Shown here piece by piece: positions 1-5,404 of a DNA stretch of 5,404 nucleotides. The position numbers and the translations under genes are program-made. Where the stretch lies: positions 1 through 5,404 of the forward strand of contig JAHZAT010000019.1 of assembly GCA_019423795.1 (NCBI GenBank), read 5' to 3'. Within the stretch, counting starts at the first letter, position 1. Each line of letters starts with the position of its first letter. Source of the stretch: Clostridiales bacterium. Lineage in GTDB: Bacteria; Bacillota; Clostridia; Lachnospirales; Lachnospiraceae. The notes under the pieces were generated by a model that was not told the DNA's origin, ran no database searches, and saw only the letters and a list, made by a program, of their open reading frames with translations.

Positions 1-737
1 TTACATTACCTGGAAAAACTCATGAAAAAGGACATCGTCATCCAAACCAGATCGCTCTGGAAGATTTAGAGAGAGTATTTATCGGTATGGGATACGAAGT
101 TGTGGAAGGACCAGAAGTAGAATACGATAAATACAACTTTGAAATGTTAAATATCCCAGCAAACCATCCTGCAAAAGATGAACAGGATACATTTTATATC
201 AACAAAGATATCGTGTTAAGAACACAGACATCTCCAGTACAGGCACGTATCATGGAAACAGGGAAGATGCCAATCCGTATGATCGCACCTGGACGAGTAT
301 TCCGTTCTGACGAAGTTGATGCAACACATTCTCCATCGTTCCATCAGGTAGAAGGATTAGTTGTAGATAAAGGAATCACATTTGCAGACTTAAAAGGAAC
401 CTTAGAGCAGTTTGCAAAAGAATTCTTCGGACCAGATACAAAAGTAAAATTCCGTCCACATCATTTCCCATTTACAGAGCCAAGTGCGGAAGTAGACGTT
501 ACATGTTTCAAATGCGGTGGTAAAGGATGCCGTATGTGTAAAGGAAGCGGATGGATCGAGATCTTAGGATGCGGAATGGTTCACCCACACGTTCTTGAAA
601 TGTGCGGAATCGACCCAGAAGTATATTCAGGATTTGCATTCGGAATCGGACTAGAGCGTGTCGCATTATTAAAATACGAGATCGACGATATGCGTCTGTT
701 ATACGAAAACGACAAGAGATTCTTATCACAGTTCTAG
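1..737 (+). CDS. pheS: Phenylalanyl-tRNA synthetase alpha subunit, 5'-truncated by window edge
   Basis: Catalytic subunit of the cytoplasmic (alpha-beta)2 enzyme that charges tRNA-Phe with phenylalanine using ATP. The reading frame is open from the left edge (first whole codon at 3), so the ATG at 87 is internal. It reads TLPGKTHEKGHRHPNQ before that ATG, the usual start of the PheS catalytic domain. About 244 residues are visible. The family is about 340 long, so the N-terminal coiled-coil tRNA-binding arm (roughly 95 residues) is outside the window. Class II synthetase landmarks are present: the motif 2 region VFRSDEVDATHSPSFHQVEG (301-360), FRPHHFPFTEPSAEVDV (451-500), and motif 3 GFAFGIGLERVALLKY (630-677), whose FAFG alanine lines the phenylalanine pocket. 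A cysteine cluster CxxCxxxxCxxC (504-539) resembles a small zinc knuckle and is common in Firmicute PheS. The stop is TAG at 735-737, and pheT follows after 54 bases. Identification is secure. Confidence 0.98.
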   Translation, partial: TLPGKTHEKGHRHPNQIALEDLERVFIGMGYEVVEGPEVEYDKYNFEMLNIPANHPAKDEQDTFYINKDIVLRTQTSPVQARIMETGKMPIRMIAPGRVFRSDEVDATHSPSFHQVEGLVVDKGITFADLKGTLEQFAKEFFGPDTKVKFRPHHFPFTEPSAEVDVTCFKCGGKGCRMCKGSGWIEILGCGMVHPHVLEMCGIDPEVYSGFAFGIGLERVALLKYEIDDMRLLYENDKRFLSQF

Positions 738-791
738 GAAACGATAAGAATATTTCGAATAGAGAAGATAGAATAAAGGAGAATAAAAGTA

Positions 792-3212
792 ATGGATACA
801 CCAATTTCATGGATCAAAGCTTATGTGCCTGATCTTGATTGCACACCACAGGAATATGCAGATAAAATGACATTATCTGGTTCCAACATGGAAAGTGTCA
901 CATATTTAGATAAAAACTTAGAAAAGATCGTAGTCGGAAAGATCGAGAAGATCGAGAAACATCCGGATGCCGATAAACTGATCATCTGCCAGGTAAATGT
1001 CGGAGATGAAACTATTCAGATCGTAACAGGAGCACCAAATGTATCAGAAGGAGACTTAGTACCAGTTGTCTTAGACGGTGGACGAGTAGCCGGAGGACAT
1101 GACGGTGGAAAGAATCTAGAAGATGGAATTAAGATCAAAAAAGGAAAACTTCGTGGAGTAGAATCTTTTGGTATGATGTGTTCTATCGAAGAACTTGGAA
1201 GTTCCAGAGATATGTACCCAGAAGCACCAGAATATGGAATCTACATTTTCAATAAAGATGTGAAACCGGGAGACGATGCAGTCGAAGCTTTAGGACTTCG
1301 TGATGCAGTTGTCGAATTCGAGATCACATCAAACCGTGTAGACTGTTTCAGTATGATCGGTATGGCAAGAGAAGCAGCCGCTACATTTAAGAAAGACTTC
1401 TATCCACCAGTCGTTACAAAGACTGGAAATGATGAAGATGTCAACGATTACATTAAAGTAAGAGTTGAAGACGTAGACCTTTGCCCAAGATACACAGCAA
1501 GAGTTGTGAAAAATATCAAATTAGCTCCATCACCAGAATGGATGCAGAGAAGATTATCTGCAATGGGAATCCGTCCGATCAATAACTTAGTTGATATCAC
1601 AAACTACGTGATGGAAGAATACGGACAGCCAATGCATGCATACGATCTTGATACAATTGCAAACAAAGAGATCGTTGTCCGCCGTGCAAAAGCAGGAGAC
1701 AAATTCACTACATTAGATGGTGAAGAAAGAACAATGGATGAAAATGTCTTAATGATCTGTGATGGAGAAAAAGAAATCGGTATCGCAGGTATCATGGGTG
1801 GAGCAAACTCTATGGTAACAGATGACATCAAGACATTATTATTCGAAGCAGCATGCTTTGACGGAACAAACATCCGACTTTCTTCTAAGAGAATCGGTTT
1901 AAGAACGGATGCATCTGGTAAATTTGAAAAAGGATTAGACCCAGAAAATGCAATGGCAGCGATGGATCGTGCATGCCAGTTGATTGAAGAATTAGGAGCT
2001 GGAGAAGTTGTTGGAGGAGCCGTTGACGTTTATCCAAATCCAGTGAAACAGATTCGTCTTCCATTAGAAGTAGACAAGATGAACGCTCTTCTTGGGACAA
2101 ATGTATCCAAAGAAGAAGTATTAGAATATTTTGCAAGAATCGAACTTGGATACGATGAAGCAACAAACGAAGTGATCGTACCATCCTTCCGTCAGGATCT
2201 TCACCGTATGGCAGACCTTGCAGAAGAAGTTGCAAGATTCTACGGATATGACAACATCCCTGTTACATTACCAAACGGAGAATCCACAGCCGGTAAGAAA
2301 CCATTCAAGATCCGTGTCGAAGATGTCTGCAGAAATGTAGCAGAACAGAACGGATTTAGCGGTGGAATGACATATTCTTTCGAAAGTCCAAAAGTATTCG
2401 ATAAATTATTATTACCTGAAGATGCAAAAGAACGTCAGGCAATCGAGATTTCAAACCCATTAGGAGAAGACTTCAGTATTATGAGAACGATTTCCTTAAA
2501 CGGAATGTTAACATCTCTTGCTACAAACTTAGCACACAGAAATAAAAACGTAAGACTATACGAATTTGGAAATATCTATATTCCAAAAGCATTACCATTA
2601 ACAGAATTACCAGATGAAAGAATGCAGATGACACTTGGAATGTACGGAGAATGTGACTTCTTCACATTAAAAGGTGTTGTAGAAGACATGCTTGATTCCC
2701 TTGGATTAGGTGGAACATCTGAATATACACCAACAACTAAACATCCATTCTTACACCCAGGAAGAGCTGCAGATGTCACAATCGATGGAGAAAAGATTGC
2801 TTACATCGGACAGATCCATCCAGAAGTTATGGATAACTACAACATGAAAGGCGAAGTCTATGTAGCAGTCATCGACATGCCAACATTAGTACCAAAAGCA
2901 ACCTTCGACCGCAAATACGAAGGAGTAGCCAAATTCCCAGCAATGAAACGTGACTTAAGTATGGTTATGAAGAAAGACATCTTCGTTGGACAGCTTGAGA
3001 AGATCTTCAAAGACAAAGGTGGAAAACTTCTTGAATCCTACGAATTATTCGATGTCTACGAAGGAGACCAGATCGAAAAAGGATACAAATCCGTAGCATA
3101 CTCCTTAACATTCAGAGCAAAAGATCGTACATTAGAAGATGCAGAAGTATCTAAGATCGTTGAGAAGATTCTTGATGAACTTAAGAAATTAGGCGTTGAA
3201 TTACGTGCTTAA
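792..3212 (+). CDS. pheT: Phenylalanyl-tRNA synthetase beta subunit
   Basis: Beta subunit of phenylalanyl-tRNA synthetase; it pairs with PheS, helps bind tRNA-Phe and carries the editing site that removes mis-charged tyrosine. At 806 residues it is the normal bacterial length and looks intact. Domains in order: an N-terminal cap (MDTPISWIKAYVP); an EMAP-type OB-fold tRNA-binding domain at about 45-165, with the characteristic HPDADKL at 57-63; the B3/B4 editing region at about 210-410; a B5 domain at about 420-488 ending in DLAEEVARFYGYDNIP; the catalytic-like core without active-site motifs at about 490-700; and a C-terminal FDX-ACB anticodon-binding domain at about 712-805, starting KFPAMKRDLSMVM. 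The start ATG has an AAAGGAG ribosome binding site at 775-781, ten bases upstream, and no competing start. The 54-base gap after pheS holds no terminator or promoter that I can see, so the two genes should form one operon. Confidence 0.98.
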   Translation: MDTPISWIKAYVPDLDCTPQEYADKMTLSGSNMESVTYLDKNLEKIVVGKIEKIEKHPDADKLIICQVNVGDETIQIVTGAPNVSEGDLVPVVLDGGRVAGGHDGGKNLEDGIKIKKGKLRGVESFGMMCSIEELGSSRDMYPEAPEYGIYIFNKDVKPGDDAVEALGLRDAVVEFEITSNRVDCFSMIGMAREAAATFKKDFYPPVVTKTGNDEDVNDYIKVRVEDVDLCPRYTARVVKNIKLAPSPEWMQRRLSAMGIRPINNLVDITNYVMEEYGQPMHAYDLDTIANKEIVVRRAKAGDKFTTLDGEERTMDENVLMICDGEKEIGIAGIMGGANSMVTDDIKTLLFEAACFDGTNIRLSSKRIGLRTDASGKFEKGLDPENAMAAMDRACQLIEELGAGEVVGGAVDVYPNPVKQIRLPLEVDKMNALLGTNVSKEEVLEYFARIELGYDEATNEVIVPSFRQDLHRMADLAEEVARFYGYDNIPVTLPNGESTAGKKPFKIRVEDVCRNVAEQNGFSGGMTYSFESPKVFDKLLLPEDAKERQAIEISNPLGEDFSIMRTISLNGMLTSLATNLAHRNKNVRLYEFGNIYIPKALPLTELPDERMQMTLGMYGECDFFTLKGVVEDMLDSLGLGGTSEYTPTTKHPFLHPGRAADVTIDGEKIAYIGQIHPEVMDNYNMKGEVYVAVIDMPTLVPKATFDRKYEGVAKFPAMKRDLSMVMKKDIFVGQLEKIFKDKGGKLLESYELFDVYEGDQIEKGYKSVAYSLTFRAKDRTLEDAEVSKIVEKILDELKKLGVELRA

Positions 3213-3243
3213 TTGTGATTGAAAATAAAATAAAGTGAGAATT

Positions 3244-3281
3244 AAAATCCTCTGGCAGATAATATTGTCAGGGGATTTTTT
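3244..3281 (+). terminator. Rho-independent terminator of the pheST operon
   Basis: The arms at 3244-3257 and 3266-3279 pair over 14 positions with two G-U wobbles, around an 8-base loop (3258-3265). The right arm ends in a run of T at 3276-3281. It begins 31 bases after the pheT stop. The GC core is CCTCTGGC against GTCAGGGG. This is a conventional intrinsic terminator and separates pheST from the ATPase gene downstream. Confidence 0.88.
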
Positions 3282-3300
3282 GAATTTATATATAGCAAAA

Positions 3301-3329
3301 TTGGAATTTACCATCATTTGTGTTAATAT
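3301..3329 (+). promoter_or_regulatory. Probable sigma-A promoter of the AAA-like ATPase gene
   Basis: A -35 box TTGGAA (3301-3306, four of six consensus bases) is followed by a 17-base spacer and TAATAT (3324-3329, four of six). A TG one base upstream of it (3321-3322) makes an extended -10. It lies just after the pheST terminator and would start transcription near 3336, giving a leader of about 28 bases. Both hexamers are imperfect, and the region is so A/T-rich that chance matches are possible. Confidence 0.5.
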
Positions 3330-3349
3330 AAAAATAAAAGAAAGGAAAC

Positions 3350-3356
3350 GAGGTGA
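3350..3356 (+). promoter_or_regulatory. Ribosome binding site that fixes the ATPase start at 3364
   Basis: GAGGTGA lies seven bases before the ATG at 3364. The frame is also open back to a GTG at 3235, but that start has no good ribosome binding site, would run through the pheST terminator, and would add 43 residues unlike any family N-terminus. The site therefore decides in favour of 3364. Confidence 0.85.
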
Positions 3357-3363
3357 CAGCAGA

Positions 3364-4545
3364 ATGGGAATTTATCTAAATCCGCCAGCAGACGGCTTTG
3401 AAGATATTTTAAAAGATGATATCTATGTGGATAAAACAGAATTGATTGCATATACCAATCAGGTTCTGGGAACAACAAGAAAGCTTACATGTTTCAGCAG
3501 ACCAAGAAGATTCGGAAAATCTTTCGCAGCCCAGATGTTAGTTGCCTATTATTCAAAAGGTACAAAATCTGAGCATTTATTTAAAAACTTAAAAATTGCA
3601 AAAGATATAGAAGAAAAAAGCCATTACAAACAATATTTAAATCAATGCGATGTCCTATTCTGGGACATGACATGGTTTATTACCAATGCCCGGAATATCG
3701 AAGATACGGTAAAAGATCTTCAAAGAAAAATAATTTTCGAATTAAAACGAGAGTTTACAGACTGCATAGAACAAGAAACCATAGCACTTCCAGAAGCACT
3801 CCTGCAGATCAGTGCGGTCACAGGACGAAAGTTTTTTATCATTATCGATGAATGGGATGCGTTATTTCGAGAAGCCCAAACAGATCAGAGACTGCAGGAA
3901 GAATATATCCAGTTGTTAAGAGGATTGTTTAAAGGGATACAAGTTTCAAGATTCTTAAGTGGAGCCTATATGACAGGAATTCTTCCAATCAAAAAATACG
4001 GAACACAATCAGCATTAACTGATTTCTACGAATACACGATGCTGGAACCAGGACCATTAGCAGAATTTGTAGGATTTACAGAACAAGAAGTCAAAGATTT
4101 ATGCAAAGAGCAGCAAATCGATTTTGAACAGGCAAAAAAATGGTACGATGGCTACTGCTTCGGACAGACAGGACATATTTATAATCCGAATTCCGTAATG
4201 AAAGCAATATTTAACAAGCGATTCAGCAACTACTGGACCCAGACAGAGACATATGAATCACTAAGAGTTTATATCGACTTAAACTTTGACGGCTTAAAAG
4301 ATATGATAGTAGATCTGATAGGAGAAAAACACTGCAGAATCGATACAGGATCATTTCAAAATGATATGACATCACTGAAAAATAAAGATGATGTATTAAC
4401 ATTATTGGTACATTTAGGATATTTAGCGTATGATATTGATCAAAAAGAAGTTTATATTCCAAATGAAGAGATCCGTCAGGAATTTATTAGGGCGATTAAG
4501 AACGGAAAAAGACAGGAACTAGTTAAAACCAATAACCTAAATTAA
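3364..4545 (+). CDS. AAA-ATPase-like protein lacking the usual C-terminal nuclease-like domain
   Basis: A 393-residue protein of the AAA-ATPase-like family (Pfam PF09820 type), recognised by pattern. The N-terminus carries IYVDKTELI (20-28), which comes before the P-loop in this family, then the P-loop SRPRRFGKS (45-53). Walker B is FFIIIDEWDALF (157-168) with D162 and E163. MTGILPIKKYGTQSALTDF (203-221), WYDGYCFG (260-267) and IYNPNSVMKA...NYWTQTETYESL (272-300) are further family blocks. Full-length relatives are generally over 500 residues and continue after the NEEIRQEF segment into a PD-(D/E)XK nuclease-like domain (PF08011 type). Here the protein ends at ELVKTNNLN, soon after that segment, so the second domain is absent. 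The rest is not found downstream; a long inverted repeat starts one base after the stop. No signal peptide or membrane segment is visible, so it is probably cytoplasmic. The family's function is poorly known; defence or mobile-element roles have been suggested. It may be an ATPase-only form or a decaying remnant. It has its own promoter and RBS and appears independent of pheST. Confidence 0.88.
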   Translation: MGIYLNPPADGFEDILKDDIYVDKTELIAYTNQVLGTTRKLTCFSRPRRFGKSFAAQMLVAYYSKGTKSEHLFKNLKIAKDIEEKSHYKQYLNQCDVLFWDMTWFITNARNIEDTVKDLQRKIIFELKREFTDCIEQETIALPEALLQISAVTGRKFFIIIDEWDALFREAQTDQRLQEEYIQLLRGLFKGIQVSRFLSGAYMTGILPIKKYGTQSALTDFYEYTMLEPGPLAEFVGFTEQEVKDLCKEQQIDFEQAKKWYDGYCFGQTGHIYNPNSVMKAIFNKRFSNYWTQTETYESLRVYIDLNFDGLKDMIVDLIGEKHCRIDTGSFQNDMTSLKNKDDVLTLLVHLGYLAYDIDQKEVYIPNEEIRQEFIRAIKNGKRQELVKTNNLN

Positions 4546-4546
4546 A

Positions 4547-4610
4547 GAATAGAATTATAGAAATAGAACCGAGACCATATGAGCTCGGTTCTATTTCTAT
4601 AATTCTATTC
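4547..4610 (+). terminator. Perfect 27-bp inverted repeat, probable bidirectional terminator
   Basis: The arms at 4547-4573 and 4584-4610 are exact reverse complements over 27 bases, around a 10-base loop (4574-4583) that contains the palindrome CATATG. It starts one base after the ATPase stop codon. The inner part is GC-richer (GAACCGAG against CTCGGTTC) and is followed on either strand by T-rich sequence (TATTTCTATAATTCTATTC). That suits an intrinsic terminator working both ways, though there is no uninterrupted T-run. The left arm contains ATAGAA three times (4549, 4557, 4563). The arms are longer and more perfect than most terminators, so a small repeat element or a scar of the event that truncated the ATPase is an alternative. 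Confidence 0.7.
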
Positions 4611-4644
4611 ATCTACAACTTAAGTCAATGAAACTTTCTTCAAA

Positions 4645-4667
4645 AAATTATTGTTTTTCAATAATTT
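4645..4667 (+). promoter_or_regulatory. Operator-like palindrome O1, overlapping the -35 box
   Basis: A perfect palindrome with 9-base half-sites: AAATTATTG, five T, CAATAATTT. Its centre is 4656. It covers the -35 hexamer of the promoter for the membrane protein gene and resembles the second palindrome at 4687-4709. The symmetry suggests a dimeric DNA-binding protein, probably a repressor. The protein is not identifiable from the window. Confidence 0.65.
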
Positions 4668-4679
4668 CCATGCTACAAT
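4651..4679 (+). promoter_or_regulatory. Promoter of the membrane protein gene, extended -10
   Basis: TGCTACAAT (4671-4679) is an extended -10 with TACAAT matching five of six consensus bases. Seventeen bases upstream lies TTGTTT (4651-4656), a weak -35 that matches only the TTG. Transcription should start near 4686. Promoter and start lie between and partly inside two palindromes, which is the layout of a repressed promoter. Confidence 0.7.
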
Positions 4680-4686
4680 AATCTTG

Positions 4687-4709
4687 AAATTATCGAAAAA
4701 CAATAATTG
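4687..4709 (+). promoter_or_regulatory. Operator-like palindrome O2, at the transcription start
   Basis: A near-palindrome: AAATTATCG, five A, CAATAATTG, with seven of nine half-site positions symmetric. Its centre is 4698, 42 bp from the centre of O1. Read on the opposite strand, 4686-4708 matches 4646-4668 at 22 of 23 positions. It begins at about +1 and its last base abuts the ribosome binding site GGAGGTG (4709-4715), so a bound protein would block initiation. Confidence 0.62.
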
Positions 4710-4721
4710 GAGGTGGATAGG

Positions 4722-5404
4722 ATGAAATCAAACATAAATAAATTAATCCTGATCGAAGTCATCGCAGGAATCCTTCTTGCATTCATAGCAAGCAAAATCC
4801 TGCATATGACAGAAGCACTGCAGATCATGTACTTACCATTTGAACTCATAGGAAAAGGACTAAGAGTTTTATCCCTAAGTTCAGCAATAGGAAATGTCAT
4901 CGCGATCATCATATACGCAGCCATTTCAATGATACCGGCAATCTATGTCATCTATCAGAGAAAAAGAGGAAGAACACACAAAGAAGACATATTACTTGTT
5001 GCATTCACAGGACTATTATTTTATTCCATGTATATGTTCATCAATCCAGGACTCATGTATCAGAAAATGCCAGACATTTTTTCAATGGACCAAAGCAGTC
5101 TGATTGTAATGAAAATTATTTACGCATTCATCGTTTACAGCGTCCTGATCATGTGGTTGATCATGAAAGCGATCCGTTTTCTTGGAGATGACAGCCAGAA
5201 GAATTGGAAAAGCCGCTTGTATTTTGGGATGAAAGGACTGATTGCTGCACTAGTCAGTTATTACACGCTTTTGATCACATATGCAAAGACATTTGAACTG
5301 CTTCATAAGAGTGAAAATAAACTGCAAAATGTATCTTCGATAGAATGGTTTAAATCAGTATTACAGTTATTACCAATCATTATGACAATCCTGCTATTTA
5401 TCAA
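4722..5404 (+). CDS. Multi-pass membrane protein of unknown function, truncated by right window edge
   Basis: The frame is open from the ATG at 4722 to the right edge, giving 227 residues without a stop. The ribosome binding site GGAGGTG (4709-4715) sits six bases before the ATG. At least six hydrophobic stretches are visible: about residues 8-27, 57-78, 90-107, 128-148, 169-188 and 211-227, the last cut by the edge. The loop after the second is basic (QRKRGRTHK, 79-87), which suggests it faces the cytoplasm. Other recognisable segments are YLPFELIGKGLRVLSLSSAIGN (37-58), probably amphipathic, and MFINPGLMY (105-113). There is no clear signal-peptide cleavage site, no nucleotide-binding motif and no catalytic signature. 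I cannot assign a family with confidence. The promoter with paired operators suggests a controlled unit, whose regulator may lie just beyond the window. Possible roles include a transporter subunit or a membrane partner of a small regulator, but neither is supported directly. Confidence 0.85.
   Translation, partial: MKSNINKLILIEVIAGILLAFIASKILHMTEALQIMYLPFELIGKGLRVLSLSSAIGNVIAIIIYAAISMIPAIYVIYQRKRGRTHKEDILLVAFTGLLFYSMYMFINPGLMYQKMPDIFSMDQSSLIVMKIIYAFIVYSVLIMWLIMKAIRFLGDDSQKNWKSRLYFGMKGLIAALVSYYTLLITYAKTFELLHKSENKLQNVSSIEWFKSVLQLLPIIMTILLFI

Noticed and set aside
504..539. Four-cysteine CxxCxxxxCxxC cluster inside PheS, resembling a zinc knuckle or an inserted domain
   Set aside because: A similar Cys-rich insert before GWIEILG is common in Firmicute PheS proteins, so it is a normal family variant and not a fusion.
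738..791. Possible promoter or regulatory element between pheS and pheT
   Set aside because: The 54 bases are A/T-rich but show no convincing -35/-10 pair or stem-loop; only the pheT ribosome binding site at 775-781 stands out.
508..810. Open frames on the opposite strand or in other frames (508-810 minus, 602-832 plus, 1604-1873 minus, 1885-2235 minus, 2576-2779 minus, 3645-3851 plus, 4223-4462 minus, 4673-4924 minus)
   Set aside because: All overlap well-supported genes (the last also overlaps the promoter region). Their predicted proteins show no recognisable domain and look like frame shadows of the real genes.
936..959. Short tandem-like repeat AAGATCGAG in pheT
   Set aside because: It encodes the KIEKIEKH segment just before HPDADKL in the tRNA-binding domain; protein constraint and codon choice explain it.
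4646..4708. Riboswitch or attenuator formed by the two inverted repeats
   Set aside because: The predicted transcription start (about 4686) lies after the first arm, so the normal transcript would contain only one arm. Paired DNA operators explain the symmetry better, and the hairpin could form only in read-through RNA.

Overview
The window looks like chromosomal DNA of a low-GC Firmicute, most likely a gut Clostridium-type anaerobe of the Lachnospiraceae. This rests on A/T-rich codon use, GGAG-type ribosome binding sites, a PheS with a four-cysteine insert, and a 'RPRRFGKS' AAA-like ATPase of a kind common in that group. The taxonomic call is inference. All four genes lie on the + strand.

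Layout. (1) Positions 1-737 hold the C-terminal three quarters of pheS, and 792-3212 hold complete pheT. Together they encode the alpha and beta subunits of phenylalanyl-tRNA synthetase, with only 54 bases between them, so they are very probably co-transcribed. (2) A stem-loop followed by a short T-run (3244-3281) closes this housekeeping unit. (3) A separate unit follows with its own promoter (about 3301-3329) and strong RBS. It encodes a 393-residue AAA-ATPase-like protein (3364-4545) that keeps the P-loop and Walker B region but stops where the family's usual C-terminal PD-(D/E)XK nuclease-like domain should begin. (4) One base after its stop codon lies a perfect inverted repeat with 27-base arms and a 10-base loop (4547-4610), probably a terminator. 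(5) The last intergenic stretch carries an extended -10 promoter bracketed by two related palindromes whose centres are 42 bp apart, about four helical turns. This looks like a paired operator for a dimeric repressor. (6) It drives a multi-pass membrane protein of unknown function (4722 to beyond the right edge).

The pheST part is ordinary. The parts worth a second look are the nuclease-less ATPase with its abutting long hairpin, and the tightly controlled membrane-protein unit, whose regulator is not in the window. I see no tRNA, rRNA, CRISPR array, transposase or riboswitch. Any T-box leader controlling pheST would lie upstream of the left edge.
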